From: Cercospora beticola
Lineage: Eukaryota > Ascomycota > Dothideomycetes > Mycosphaerellales > Mycosphaerellaceae
DNA length: 64,000 nucleotides
Direction: 5' to 3'
NCBI RefSeq assembly: GCF_033473495.1
Contig: NC_088939.1
Coordinates: forward strand, 62,001 to 126,000
The notes below the pieces were generated by a model. That model was not told where the DNA came from, did no database searches, and saw nothing but the letters and a program-made list of their open reading frames with translations. Every line of letters begins with the position of its first letter. Positions within the stretch are counted from its first letter, which is position 1. The translations under genes were made by a program, and so were the position numbers. Positions 32,748 through 45,470 of the stretch are shown in pieces.

Positions 32748-34399
32748 GATGAGAACGGTCAGCTCTCTACTCTACCAACTGGCAATAATGGAGCGACTGA
32801 AACTGGCGACAAGAAAGTCAACTCTTGAACGAAGGGATGTGTAGACACCTTGGCGTAAGTGTTATCCGCAGCCAAGCCTACTTATCCTACATTAAGCCAA
32901 TGCACTCTGCACATCTGCATAGGTAGGAGTGATGAGCAGCACCAGCGGGAGCTGGCGCAGCTCCACATCATAGCGCGCATGTGGAGGACAATGTGCGCTA
33001 ACGGTAGCTTAAGCGCCTGCGCTGCGGAGGAACGTCCGAAAGAAGCTCCTTTGCCCGAGTACGACTGCCAGTATATCGTTCTCCATGCTAGGGACATATT
33101 TTAAGCCCGAGGTATTACTGATTTTGCCGAATGTGTATTGCGTCCTGACAGCGACCAACGACAAAGCGCATGATGACGCCAATGCTCGGGTAGAGCTGCG
33201 TGCTGCGTTGAGGACCATACATTGGAGCTGCAATGCAGACTCTCATGCATGATATATAACCAGTGATGGCGATCCAACCAAGATCTGCAAGAGATTGCTT
33301 GGCCGACATGTCTGGCAGAAGGTTGACCCACATGATTCCACGAATGGCAGAGGTCAACTCGTACCAATTTATGGAGTGCAGCTATAGAGCAGATACGCCG
33401 ATGTGCATCCTTGCGCGGAGTCGGCCAACTTGAGAGCTTCCCAATTGTTGCGGTCAAGATCGTGCCTTGGAGGTGTGTAGAGCCGGAGGAGATCGGACGA
33501 CGAGACGGCTTGTCATGCACGGGAATCATCTTTCTTTCGATTCCTTTTCAGGGCGCGCGATGCTGTCTTTCATGATGGCCACTAAAGAAGTCGTCGAATG
33601 AACCGAATGTGCCGGTCCGCAGCTCGTTGGATGCCTCGTGAATTGATGGAGCTGTTGATATTGCGCATCCAGTCTGCCAATCAAGTCCATACTCTCATTC
33701 ATGATTAACCGTGGCTACCTCTGAATGCAACTACCTCTGAGTGCAAGCGAAGGTCGCTAAGCCAATCAGCAAAGATTTTCATGGATCAAGAGCCAATCTG
33801 GTTAGACGCTTGCACACAGAGGTAGTTGCATTCAGAGGTATCCACGGTTAGTGGAGCTCACGTCGTATCGATGTAGGCAGTGCATCTCTGGGTCTTTGGA
33901 TATGCATACGGGAAGCGCCCGGACCATCGCCTGAAGGATGCAGTGTATCAGAGTAACCGCCAGTAAGCACGCCTTTCTCCGGCAGAGCAGGGCTTTCCCA
34001 GCCTGTCCGCCTGGCCACGTCCAGAGAAGGCATCTCGAGACCCGCCTTGAGGCATAGCTGTTAGATATAGCATTTCCTGAATCAAGTCGGAAGTCTCTGG
34101 TGCTTCGTGAAGTCTTATACAAAGGAGGGTCACCTTGCAGTAACTTCGGATGCGGCCAGCTCAAACACGTGCAGAGACGACGAAGTAGGTGGAAGAATCA
34201 TGATAATGACAGAAGTCAAATGCTGTTGATGAAGAATCGCGGTGGTCTTTCCGCGTGATCTTCACTTCAATGCCAAGACCGTTTGCGACGCGACTTCCCG
34301 TGTCCGAACGCGTCTCCAGGACCACGCTCCTACATCAATACCCATAGCCACGACCAACAAAAGCCAACCTCACCAATCCGAAAAACACAATCTGCCAGA
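32748..34399. other. Gene-poor stretch, about 1.65 kb, containing a MITE
   Basis: Apart from the inverted-repeat element at 33706-33850, no gene is supported. A minus-strand frame at 33115-33357 (about 80 aa, with a hydrophobic centre) is possible but has no family or splice evidence. Confidence 0.35.
33706..33850. mobile_element. MITE, Tc1/mariner-like, 44-bp inverted repeats with TA flanks
   Basis: Left arm 33706-33749 and right arm 33807-33850 are inverted copies matching at 42 of 44 positions, separated by about 57 bp. The element begins ACCGTGG and ends CCACGGT, with TA immediately on both sides, the usual target duplication of Tc1/mariner-type elements. Each arm is itself a pair of 16-bp repeats (TACCTCTGAATGCAAC, then TACCTCTGAGTGCAAG). 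No transposase is present, so it is non-autonomous. Confidence 0.75.
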
Positions 34400-35017
34400 A
34401 TGCTCGCTATCCCAACCTCCTCCACCACCAAATCCAAAACCCTCCAACCCAACATCCTCCCCTGCCAAATCCACCACTCCGGCCCCATCTCCATCGCGGA
34501 AAGATACTGGAACCCACAACCGAACAACAACACAACAGCGACCTCCCCTCCCACTCAACAATCACAACCACCAGCCTCCAATGAAGTAACACAACACTTC
34601 CGCGGCCGCAAACTCCTCGGCAAAACCATCAACCTCCCATCATCCTACACCGGAATCGTAGCGCAAAAGACGAATCGCCAGATTCAAATACCCCACCAAA
34701 CCTCCTCAACCCACATTTTCACCCACGACGCAGAAAACGACGAGGAAGATGAGGAGCAAAGCCTACCCACAGAAACATTCATCCTCGAACAACAAGCAGA
34801 ATTCAACACAATCACAACATGGGATCACGAAAAAGTACCGTCTTCCGAAGAGGACGTGTATATAAAAGGGATTGAAGAATGGATAGGGTTTGCAGAGAGT
34901 GTAAGTCACAGCCAGCTTCCAGCATACGGGAGTGAAGCTCCCTTGATTTGGAGGAGAGAAAGCTGACAAGGACAGATACATGCATACGATACCCCGAAGA
35001 CAGCAGCAGAGTCGTGA
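34400..35017 (+). CDS. Ribonuclease H2 subunit C
   Basis: Exons 34400-34900 and 34976-35017; intron 34901-34975 (75 nt, GTAAGT donor, GGACAG acceptor); about 180 aa. Family blocks are LPCQIHHSGPISIAERYW near the start, FRGRKLLGKTINLPSSYTG in the middle, and KGIEEWIGFAESIHAYD at the end, the last spanning the splice. This non-catalytic subunit stabilises RNase H2, which removes ribonucleotides from DNA and degrades RNA-DNA hybrids in the nucleus. ATG 34400 is chosen over an upstream frame because homology-like sequence starts there. An acidic low-complexity loop (ENDEEDEEQ) sits before the last block. Confidence 0.85.
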
Positions 35018-35366
35018 AAAGCGGAAGATCATGAGTGACAGAGCCATTAATTCTCGCGTTGTCTAACCACGAGCCGCGCAGCTGCCACGATGGTAGGAGA
35101 CGCGTCAGTGAAGGACATCATGGTACACAGAAGAGACGCAAGACCCCATTGTATCGTCCTTCGTCTTTTCGTTCTATGAGCCTTTCTCCACCTCCTCTGT
35201 GGAGATGAGGACGACAACACGCTAAGAAAAGGCACCGAGGTTGTCCACATTTCGTCATCATTGCCGCCAGCCATATCTCAGCAAGTCGTCCTAGCTCATT
35301 TTTCCTTCGCGGGTCGTACGCTAGTATCAGGGACGCGAAAATTACCGAATCTTCGTGACCAGAACA
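35018..35366. other. Intergenic between convergent genes, 349 bp
   Basis: No feature recognised. Confidence 0.35.
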
Positions 35367-36501
35367 CTACAAGAAGTAGTCTGGTGTTCGGCGGGAGACC
35401 ATAGGTTCGCCAGCACGCGGGCAAGGGTCGAATTGCAGGCTAAGAAAGGACAAATGTCAGCTGTTGTGGCGCATTCTCGAGGTCGAGAGCGAGACATACA
35501 AGGTGTATTTCAGATGCTCATCAATTTCCATGATCGCAGCTTGATTACCACAGCGGTAGCAGTAGTTTGGTGCTGTAAATAAAGTCAGTGCAGCTCCAAA
35601 CAGACGTCTTCTCCACCTCAGACTCACCAGAGAATATCGTGACCACGTTCCTGTCCTGACTCCAGTTGTAGCCCTCCATAACCAGCTGATGCGCTCTCGC
35701 CACGAGCGTAAGACCATTGTTATGGTTGAACGCCTCACTGATATCCTGTCCAAACGTATACCCAGCACCTCTGGGGCTGATTCCCCATCCACATCTGTCA
35801 TCTGGATCTGACCAAAGGAGATCGCACATTGGGCCCTCGTGCGGCACTTCCTGAATGCGGTCGAGAGCACGAATGTTGTCCAGCGTGTCAATGCTCGGCG
35901 ACAGACCACCGTGCAAGCAGAAGATCTGGTTGTCGATCAATGCCGTGAGAGGGAGGTAATCAAACAGATCCGTGAAGAACTTCCACACATTGGCATTGCC
36001 GTATTTGCGCAGACACTCGTCGTAGAAACCATAGACTTGTGTGATCTGTCTCGACTCGTGGTTCCCGCGCAGGATCGTGATGCGCCCTGGGTAGCGAATC
36101 TTGAGCGCGACGAGCAACGTGACGGTCTCGACGGAGAAGTATCCACGATCGACATAGTCGCCCATGAAGAGGTAATTGGTGTCAGGATTGGGGCCTCCGA
36201 TCTTGAACAGCTCCATCAGGTCGTGGAACTGGCCGTGTATGTCGCCGCAGACTGTGACTGGGCATTTCACGGGCTGTACGTTCGACTCCTCTTGCAGCAC
36301 TTCGCGCGCTTTCTCGCACAACCGTCTCACGTCGTCCTCTGCGAGTTGTTTGCAGGTCATGAGCGACTCAATCCAGCCATCGAGGGTGGGTATGGTGGGC
36401 GGATCAATTGGCGTGCCCAGGCTGTGCTCGACCTTGCCTGCGTCCTCCATGGCCGTATCGCCCATGACGGGCTGCTGCCTCAGCGCGGCAGCTTCTGCCA
36501 T
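35367..36501 (-). CDS. PPH21: Protein phosphatase 2A catalytic subunit
   Basis: Exons (minus) 36501-35628, 35572-35500, 35439-35367; introns 55 and 60 nt; about 339 aa. All metal-binding signatures of PPP phosphatases are present: GDIHGQF, GDYVDRG and [20 protein letters not shown] and the C-terminal RRTPDYFL, the methylation and holoenzyme-assembly tail, are diagnostic of PP2A rather than PP4 or PP6. A 38-residue N-terminal extension precedes the catalytic core, as in yeast Pph21/22. It removes phosphates from Ser/Thr in cell-cycle and signalling proteins. The symbol is by analogy with yeast. Confidence 0.93.
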
Positions 36502-37028
36502 TGTCGTGGAATCAGCGTGGGCGGTAGGGGTCGAAGTCGTGGTCGGGCGGCGCGGTCAAACACAGGAGAGTGCTGTGTCCACAGAGAGTCCTGATTCGGG
36601 CGCAATACAGTGGGGACGTCGGATTGGCGGCGGTGAGAGTGAGGTGCAATGCTCAGATCTAGTAGTGGAGTGGGTTCAGCGGCAGAGAGGCGGCGGTGCG
36701 GTGTGTCTGGGCGCGGTGGATGGTGTTGGCAGGCGATGTTTTGACGTGCAGCTTCTCTCGTGCCTGCCCTCTTGCAGTGACGAAACCGTCCAAGCGTCCG
36801 CGAAGCTTGGCATGAATGTGCTCGCGTGTCACAAGTAACATTACTTCGCAACCACGTCGGCGGCAAGTGGATTCTATGGTGAACAAATCTCAATCACACG
36901 GAAATGATCGAATGTAATATCTACGGTATGTAGAAGTCAAGAAGCGAAGTAGAACTGCAAAGTACGACCGCCGACCCGTCACCCCACCCCACTTCCCTCC
37001 TAAACCACTGGGCAAAGTACACGCTCTG
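36502..37028. other. Intergenic, 527 bp
   Basis: Promoter side of the PP2A gene. No gene seen. Confidence 0.35.
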
Positions 37029-40000
37029 TCACAGCTTCCTCCCCTTACCTTTACCGGCTCCTCCTGGCAGACTTGGAAATTGATCGTTTTGTTCCAGTGC
37101 CGCCTGCTTGCTCTGCTCCTCGGCCAAGCTGAGCTGAATCGCAAAATCTAGGTCGCTCATCTCGTTCGCCTGGCTGGAGCCTGCGAGTGCTGGGGATGAT
37201 CGAGGGGAAGTCTGTGTGGATTGCTGACGCTTGTTCTTCGGCTTAGCGTGTCTGATGGGGATATCATAGCCAGCAGAAGGAGACGTTGCCAGGCTTTGGC
37301 GTATAGCTTCGGCGATATCTGCATCCAACTCATCCTCCGTCTTGGGCGTCTCCTGGCGCGATGGACTGTATGCGGGAGTGAAGTCAGCACTCTGATCAGT
37401 GCTGCTCGCGGTGACACTGGGCGTAGCACTGATATCGGACGCCCGGCGAGCGTGGTCCTGTTCGTACGCCTCTTGACTCAGCATGGCTGCATAGGCAAGC
37501 ATCTCTTCTTCACTGCCGCCGAGCAAGTCAGTGCCGAAGCGACCAGCGAAGCGCTGAGATTCTTTGCTCCGCTGCGCTTTTTCACGATGCAACTCCAGCT
37601 GTTCGTGCTCGATGTAGTTCTTCAAATTGCTACGAGTGGCGACCGAAAATCGCTCGCCAGCTGCATTACTGCCGCGCTCGGACCTGCGAAGTCGACGCTT
37701 GTTCGACTTGTATTGGTCCGCTGCAGACGAACTGTAGGCCCAGTAGAGCAAGTGAGTGCCCAGTGACACGATGCCACGGAGCACAGTGGGGTCAGGATCG
37801 AGAGCGATTGCACCTGCGGCGAACAGATTGATACCAACGCCCTGGGCGCTGGCCTGTGCTTGCAGCAGTCTGCGACGAGCGCGTGAAGAGAAGCGCGAAT
37901 TCAACGTGCGTATGGGTTGCATATCGGACGCTAGAACATCCCAAGCCTGCACGAGTCCGTCGTTACCGCCATGCACCAGGCACAGCGACGAAAGTGCCAA
38001 GCAGGAAATCTCCGGTGAGTCGGTGTGAATAATGCGGACAGGCTCAACCGTGTTGATGATATCAACCGAACGCGACACAGGAGCTCGCATATCCAGGAGT
38101 AAGACAGTGCCAAGCTTTGTGCCAGCTGCGAAGAGGCGAGCTCGCTGACCTGGCACATCGGCAGCAGTGGCAGACTGACCCGCAGCCGACAGAGGCGTGT
38201 ATGAGGGAGACGAAGCCGTGGATCTGCCCGAAAAGCCCAGCAGTGGATCCTCGGATGCGGTTTGAATAGCAAACGTTGACTGATCAATGCAAGTTGCAAG
38301 AATCTCAACGTTCTTCAAGCCGCTGAGCGTGTACCTGGTAGTCCTCCATTCCTCGGTCATAGGCCTTGGAGTGTTCGTGCCATCGAAGTCTTGGTCCAGA
38401 GATTCACTCAGGCGCTCGAATGAGAAGCCTGCGGGTGGGACAGTGGCAGGAGAAGCAGAACCTCCGAACAACGACGGCGGAGTCGAAGCTTCAGTACTCG
38501 CAGCAGTGAGAGGAGGCGTGGAGGCAGACTGCGAACTACCCCGGTCTTGGAATCGGCGACGACTGTAGCGTTTCACACCGGCAGGGCTGTCATCTCGTCC
38601 ACAGTCAAGAATGATGATGTTCTCTCCAGCATTGTTGCCATCATCTCCAGCAAAGTCCACCTCGAGCTTGCGACGCATGTCCCAGCCTACACACGAATGC
38701 TGAAAGTCCTTTGGCTTCCGCGAGAGGAATGTTTCGATCTCTTGCGTCTCAGCAGTGATCTGCGCTAAGCTTAGACACATGCCATTCCACGAAGAACGTG
38801 GCGAGTAGCTCCCATCGACACTCGCGTCTGCGTATGGATCAATCTTGGCGACACGTCTGCTTGGCTCGACAGCTTTCCAGTAAACAGTACGACCAGTCTG
38901 CCATGCCAGACGCTCCACGGCTTCATCGTCTAGACGCGTCCCTCGGTCCACGTGCGGGCGCTTGGGGAATTTGGTGAGATAGAAGACTTCGCCGAGTGCA
39001 TTGAGCACCACTGCCCAAATACGATTCTGCGCCATGCGTTTCAGGCTGTACTCATTGTCGACTGCGATTGCAATGATTGGGACGCCTGGACTAAGCACCC
39101 AACGAGCAGTCATTTCGCCACGACCAAATCTCTGATCGCGATTATTGCCATTGCTAGAAGCGCCCAAGCTGTAGGCGGTGAGCACTCCCAAGGAAGAGCC
39201 AGAAAAGATGCCAATGAGGCCATCAGTAAGACTGGGTACGGCGGCAGACTTGGCAATCCATGTCGCAGTGACTGCTTCCTTGCTCGATGTGATCTTCGGA
39301 ATGCCGAGATCGTGCGAGACTAGGGCAGATGATGAAAGCAGAAAGCGTCCGCGCATCTCTTCTGTGGACCGGTAATAATTCGCACCACCAGGTGAGCCTT
39401 CACCAACTACCATGCCATAGGGCTGGCTAACATCCATAGAATTAGGCACGCCCACGACTTCTCCTGGGCCGAGACCAAATTGAGCGTCACCGGGAAAGCG
39501 GTCGGCGAACTGTGGGAACATCTGAGGATCGGACAAGCCCCAGTTGTCGACTTTTGCGGCGGTAGGATCGCTGCTCGTAGCGGTGCCGAACTCATCCGCG
39601 CCGTGGGCAAAGCGTGGCAATTTCTTGTTCGAGGTCGATCCGAAAGTGGCATGTATATGATTGATCGTCGTGAAGAGTTGCGAGTTGTACATGACAGTTG
39701 GAGCAACAGTCTGACTCCGTGTAGCATGCGAACTGGCAGCCTGCACAGGCTTGCCACGCGACAGTGACCTGAGGAGCCGAGTTCGCATGATGTACTCGCT
39801 TCGCCAGGATGCCAAAGCAGTAAGACGCGTGAATGCGCGCTTCTTCGACTTGATGCCAGCTTGATCATCGTTATCGTCGTCGAGTAGTAGTGCATTGATA
39901 GAATCGGGACCTGGAAAGAAATGCGAAAAAGCAGTTCGCCATGCATGCGGCCCCGTCACCAAGTCATGGAAGCGTTTCGACACGAGCGAAACAGATGCCA

Positions 40001-40496
40001 AATCGTTGGGTGCCAGACGGGCCAAGGCATGTGTCAAGACCTCTGCGCTCTATCAGCATGGTCCATCTTCCACATGTTGTGAAATTGACTTACCATTAGG
40101 CAAGTCCAGAATAGGAGCCCGCTTGTCTCCCGGGCTACGTGGTTTCTTTATGACCTCAAATGCTGGTCCCTCTCTCTTTTTCATAGGTGGCGTAGAAGCC
40201 TGTTCATATTCCAAGATACGATTCCGCGCTGACGGCGAAGGTGTTGTGCGCGCGTTCAGTCCGCGCTCGGCAGAGTCGCGTTTTCCGGCATCGCGTTCGG
40301 CTTCCTGCAGCGAAGCTGCGATCGCTGCATCGAGAGCAGACTGCTCCTCTGCGCTTGTCTTCTCTGCACTGGAGTGTGGCGGAGAGACTGCTCCAAGGTC
40401 GTCGCGAAGGAGGCCATGCTGGGTAGGCGTCGTTGTCTGCTCGGTGGATTGCTCGATCGTCGCTGTTGGGGGAAGCGATGAGGACTCTGGTAGCAT
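37029..40496 (-). CDS. Ufo1-like F-box protein with beta-propeller region and ubiquitin-interacting motifs
   Basis: Exons (minus) 40496-40094 and 40042-37029; intron 40043-40093 (51 nt); about 1138 aa. A UIM-like helix (ALDAAIAASLQEAERD, about 54-69) precedes the F-box LPNEVLTHALARLAPNDL..VSLVSKRFHDL (about 132-163). The F-box is created by the splice, which confirms the join. The central 600 residues look like a WD-type propeller. The C-terminus has three UIM-like helices (MLAYAAMLSQEAYE, DADIAEAIRQSLAT, LDFAIQLSLAEEQ). F-box plus propeller plus C-terminal UIMs is the yeast Ufo1 layout, an SCF subunit that targets Ho endonuclease and others. The N-terminal UIM is extra relative to that layout. 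Confidence 0.78.
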
Positions 40497-40878
40497 AAAA
40501 GGTGCGGAGGAGGCGACGAGGGTTCTATCGGCTGAGCCAATTCTGGTTCAGTCAGGGCGCAGATGGGCTTGCGAGAGCGTGTGGCGTTTGGTTGTTGTCG
40601 AGGAGTCAAAGCCGCTCTGACGTGTGGAAGTAGCAACACCTCCGGCGAAATTTCGGAGTGGCGCCTGAGGCCGAACTGTTTGATGGGAGGAGAGGAGAGG
40701 AGAAGCCCAGCGGCGATGTTGAGCAGCACTGGAACAGTCCGAATCATTCTTTACATTTCCGTCATTGTCCACGCCGAGAGGTATCATCTAATTCATTTCC
40801 ACCGCGCCCCAATGCAGATATCCTCATAACGCCATTTAACGTCGCTCATGCTCGAAATCATCTACTGCGCGAGGAGCC
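40497..40878. other. Intergenic, 382 bp
   Basis: Between MCM6 (3' end) and the Ufo1-like gene (5' end) on the same strand. No feature recognised. Confidence 0.35.
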
Positions 40879-43843
40879 CTACAAATCCTCCGTGGAGCAA
40901 TTTGGATGCACAACATAGACCGTCTTGCTTGTTCTCTCTAAGCCCGTTCCATCTTCTTCCGCGAGACCCTCGCCTTGCACTTTCATGAGCACGTTGTTCT
41001 GCAAGCCGAATTAGTGAACTGCTCAATAGCATCAAGACACAGCTTTCACATACTTTTACCATGCGCTTCAGCACTTTTCTTGCAAGGCTGTTGGCCTCTG
41101 CAAGCCCATCCGTATCGTGGATGCCTTCCTCCACTTGCTCAGTATACCATTGCAGCAGGTCATCCTCCTCGACACCGTCTTGTTCCTCATTCTGATCCTC
41201 GTTCACACGTTTCAGCAGCATGTTCTGGATCTTGATGAAGTCGTCGTATTTGATCTGTGTCTTTGGTCGTTGGGGACCCAGTGTCTGCGAGGCTCGGGCG
41301 GCCGGGGTTCCTGCACCACCCTCTTCACCGCCCATTTGGGCATCCTCGTCGTCCGCGGCAGCGCCGCCTTCTGCGTCGTCAACTGCAGCTGCCTCGTCTT
41401 CCTCCTCGAACTCGACATCATCCTTGTCTACGCTGATGATACTTTGCTGCAGCAGCTTGAAAGCTTCATCAACGAACGCTGGCGTGACCTCGTCCACGCA
41501 GCTCGCTTTGGCAATAGCCTCGCTGAGACGAATGAGAGATTCAAGTTGTCGAACAGTGATGCGGTAAGAATTGCGACCGATACCGCCCTGCGCATCGTCC
41601 GCTCGCAGCTCCTTGTACTTCTGCACAAGGTAAGCTCTTGCCTGCTCGGTGAAGACAGGTTGAAAGAGGCGGGCAAAACGGATGTATCTCTGCAGCTGCT
41701 CGGTGCTGAATTCGGGCTCGATTGCCTCATCCTTCTTTTGGTGCAGCCCAACGATATGCCTGGCCAAGTGCTCGTCAACATCCTCGTTGCAGTCGTCCAG
41801 GACAACGAAGAAGAGATCGAAACGCGACATGATCGGCGCACTCATGTTGATGTTGGCACGCAGCGTCGTCTTCCGGTTATATCGACCTGAGACAGGATTG
41901 GCCGCTGCGAGGATGGAAGTGCGAGCGTTCAGTGTTGCTTGTATGCCAGCCTTCGCGATCGAGATTGTCTGCTGTTCCATGGCTTCGTGGATGGCCACCT
42001 GATCTGCGATATCCATCTTGTCGAACTCGTCGATAGCGCAGATACCGTTGTCAGCCAACATGAGAGCACCGGCTTCAATCGTAAATTCTCCAGTCTCCTC
42101 GTCTTTCACCACGGCAGCCGTCAGACCAGCCGCAGAAGATGCCTTACCAGATGTATACACAGCGCGTGGCAGGAACGAGCACACGTACTTCAAGAATTGT
42201 GACTTGCTGGTGGACGGATCACCCACGATACAGATGTTGATATCGCCACGTAAGGCCATCCCCTCTGGGGTGGTCTTGCTAACACCACCGAGCATCTGCA
42301 AGAGAAGACCCTTTTTGATGACTGTATGTCCAAAGACCATAGGTGCGAGGGAATCCACGAGTCTCATATAGATGTTTTCTGATTGCACCATCTCTCTCAG
42401 CTCGTCAATTTCAGCTGGTGTGAGCGTGTCAAGATAATCCTGCTGTGCCTTCTCCCCACCGAGACCATCAGAAGTGTCGACGTTCTGCGCGAGTGAGCTC
42501 ATCAGATTTCCGGCTTGGCCCTTCAAGTTTTGGCTGGAGTGCTGTCCTTGTGTCGAAGTGTCTGGGGTGATCATGTTCGCGAGGAAAGCCATACGGTAGG
42601 TCAAATCACGCACTCCGAGCGCTTTCAAGCCCGATACACCTCCGCCCCCAGTGTCGGACCCACGAGGCGCCTGTGTATCGCGAACTGCTTGTACTCGCAT
42701 TCCCGGCACTCTGAACTGGCTGACATCCGGCACGACAATCAAAGTTCCTGTGAAGATGCACTTTTCACCAGCCTTCGCACGATCTACCATCTCGCCGCGA
42801 AGGATGACTTCCATCGTCCGGGGCATGCTGCCAGTCGGAATTTCCGAGCTGTTTTCTTGGATCTTAACTTTCTGCCAATCGATAAAGGTGCTTTGGCGAA
42901 TGTCCAGTCGCCAACCTTGCCTATTACCACATGTCGCGTTGGGACACTGTGTTGGTTCTGAGTACTTGAAGATCTGCTCCACATCGGGAACAAGACTGTT
43001 GCAAACCTCGCATACGAATGTCGCGAGATGCAGTTCGGGCCTGACCTCTGATGTTCTCGTCACTGTACCGGATATCGATACCAATTTGCCGATCTGCTCC
43101 GTTCGCAGTTGTCGCACTCTAGACACCAGCGGGAGGTTGTAAAAAGCCAAGGTGAAGATTTTGTCCGTCTGTTGATTTGGTGTCTTGTCGTTCAAGTTGC
43201 TTTCCTCTTCCTCGCTGATGCTTTGCGTGGCCTGCGAGGTGTCTGTCCTCGCTGTTGTAGAACCCGGCTGTCTGTGCATGCGGTAATACGCTGGTTCGTA
43301 TTTGGCGATCAGGCTGTTCAGTGCCCGAAGCATGTACGGCCGGAAGCGATAGTAGTCGCCTTGTATGGCATTGGCCAAAATGCCGCGCTCGTGGTCCATT
43401 AGGTGTGTGAAGTCGACATAGAGTGTGGAGAGCCCGTACTGTGCCAGGCCATGCACTTGCGCAATGTAGTATTTGCTTGATGTTACAGCACTCGAAAGTG
43501 GCTGCGCTGAAGGTGTGGGCTCTTCTGTGAAGCTCTCGAGGAAGCGCTCGAACTGTATGCCCAGTGTTTCTGCTGTTGTATCGACGACTCGCGGAACATC
43601 TGCTGCACCAGTCGTTGCTCGCCTCATGCCTCTTCGACCGACAACCTCGTCATCAGCGAAGCCGTCGATATCGCTGTGCATTCCAGGTGTGCTGATAGAT
43701 GGCGGTCCTCTGGGTGTCGCACCGCCCCTTGGTCGTGATGAAGAACGGGCCTGCCGTCTCCGTCCATCAGATGCGTCGCTTCGTGGGTCGCGAGGTGTAG
43801 GTGCATTGTCAGAGCCCATGGCCAGATCAATGAGCGACGACAT
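40879..43843 (-). CDS. MCM6: DNA replication licensing factor MCM6
   Basis: Exons (minus) 43843-41054 and 40998-40879; intron 40999-41053 (55 nt); about 969 aa. The N-terminal block IQFERFLESF and TLYVDFTHL identify MCM6. The zinc finger is CEVC..CPNATC. The ATPase core has Walker A GDPSTSKSQFLK, Walker B CAIDEFDKM and the arginine-finger motif SRFDLFF. The C-terminal winged-helix region ends YVVHPNCSTEDL, recovered only with the last exon. It is one of six subunits of the MCM2-7 replicative helicase. Start at 43843 chosen; the open frame runs upstream to 44140 without family resemblance. Confidence 0.93.
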
Positions 43844-44323
43844 GGTTGGATTTGTGGGCTTTGCTGTTGGTGGGAGCTGATCTGGATTGCAGAAGCAGAA
43901 ACGAGCAGACGACTTTGGCGGGACCAGACGACGCGCTTCACGCACAATTTTCGCGTCTCTGAGGCAAATGTCGTGGCTGCGTGCCGTGATCAGTTGCCTC
44001 GACTCACATATGGTAGTTGGAGAAAAGTGGAGGATCAGTCGCTCCTCACCCTTGCGGTAGTCCGAGGCTCCCACCCTAGCCCATTCACTCGCGATCGCGT
44101 CGCAGCAGTACGAGTTATCTGTTAAGTCCCAGTTTGTCACGATATTTGCACTTCTACCTCACGCGTAAAGTGGTTCTTAGCGCGAAGTTCCTGCAGGGCC
44201 AAGCGACGAGCCGGCAGGGATTGTCTGGAGAAGTCCACAAAGAAACATCGAACGACTTCGGGGCCAGAAACAATTCAACTACTTTCACTCGCCACACCTC
44301 TACTCCGCTTGCTACAGCACACC
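43844..44323. promoter_or_regulatory. Divergent upstream region, MCM6 and IPP isomerase
   Basis: 480 bp between divergent genes. I saw no recognised element apart from the shared position. Confidence 0.35.
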
Positions 44324-45145
44324 ATGACCGCCACGACGACCGTCACGCAGACTGCGTCCCCATCCTCAGCGGAGAACATCCTCCGCCTGTTTCCAGAGAT
44401 CAACACCGAACTCGCAACCCAAACACAATCTGCCACACAAGATGCCGACATGGCGGGGTACGACGAGGAGCAGATCCGACTCATGGACGAGGTATGCATT
44501 GTCCTAGACGACAATGACCTCCCCATTGGCAGTGGATCCAAGAAGATGTGCCATCTCATGGACAACATCAACAAGGGCCTGCTCCACCGCGCATTCTCCG
44601 TCTTCCTCTTCGACTCACAAAATCGATTACTGCTGCAACAACGAGCTTCTGAGAAGATCACTTTCCCTGACTTGTGGACGAACACATGTTGCTCGCACCC
44701 TTTGGGTGTCCCTGGCGAGACGGGCTCAACATTGGATGCTGCTGTGTTGGGAGTGAAGCGGGCGGCACAGAGGAAGCTCGACCAAGAGCTTGGTATCAAG
44801 GCAGAGCAAGTGCCAATTGAAAAGTTCAAGTTTCTGACAAGGATACACTACCTCGCTCCCAGTGACGGCAAGTGGGGTGAGCACGAGATTGATTACATCC
44901 TGTTTATCAAGGCCGATGTCGATGTGGTTCCCAACCCCAACGAGGTGCAGGCCACCGACTACGTGACACCAGAAGATCTGAAGAACATGTTTGCGGAAGG
45001 GAAGCTCAAATTCACGCCGTGGTTCAAGCTCATCTGCGAAAGCATGCTGTTCGAGTGGTGGCAGCACTTGGACACGGGGTTGGACAAGTACATGGGCGAG
45101 ACGGAGATCAGGCGCATGCTGCCTGCAAAGGTCACCAGCAAGTAA
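44324..45145 (+). CDS. IDI1: Isopentenyl-diphosphate delta-isomerase
   Basis: Intronless, 273 aa, type I Nudix-fold isomerase. The catalytic Cys lies in WTNTCCSHPL and the catalytic Glu in WGEHEIDYILF; GLLHRAFSVFLFD is the usual Nudix start. It interconverts IPP and DMAPP for sterol and other isoprenoid synthesis. The start is ATG 44324, with a Kozak-like ACC before it; the preceding in-frame codons lack an ATG. Confidence 0.95.
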   Translation: MTATTTVTQTASPSSAENILRLFPEINTELATQTQSATQDADMAGYDEEQIRLMDEVCIVLDDNDLPIGSGSKKMCHLMDNINKGLLHRAFSVFLFDSQNRLLLQQRASEKITFPDLWTNTCCSHPLGVPGETGSTLDAAVLGVKRAAQRKLDQELGIKAEQVPIEKFKFLTRIHYLAPSDGKWGEHEIDYILFIKADVDVVPNPNEVQATDYVTPEDLKNMFAEGKLKFTPWFKLICESMLFEWWQHLDTGLDKYMGETEIRRMLPAKVTSK

Positions 45146-45470
45146 AACACGATACCTTCACACACATGCTCGGTGGCAGTGGCCAATGCTTGCGCGATGA
45201 TCAGCGGTTTATGTTCATGATACCAGAGACCGACAGAATCCAACCAAGAATTTCATGCTGAGCCGCATAGGCGACAGCAGGTTTCCATTATTATGTTCCA
45301 GAGCATATGCCAGGTCTTTGGGCGTGTTGCTTCGATCTTTGTCGCTCCTTCCCTTTGTCGCGTAGCAGCCACGCTTTCCCGCCTTCCAGGGAAAGAACCG
45401 TCTGCCTAGATGCGAGCTCTCGCTTCACTTTGGCCGCCTGAAATCGTATACAGCGAATACATGACTGATA
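45146..45470. other. Intergenic, 325 bp
   Basis: No feature recognised. Confidence 0.35.

Noticed and set aside
33115..33357. Possible small hydrophobic protein on the minus strand
   Set aside because: A hydrophobic centre exists but there is no clean signal peptide, splice or homologue-like feature.
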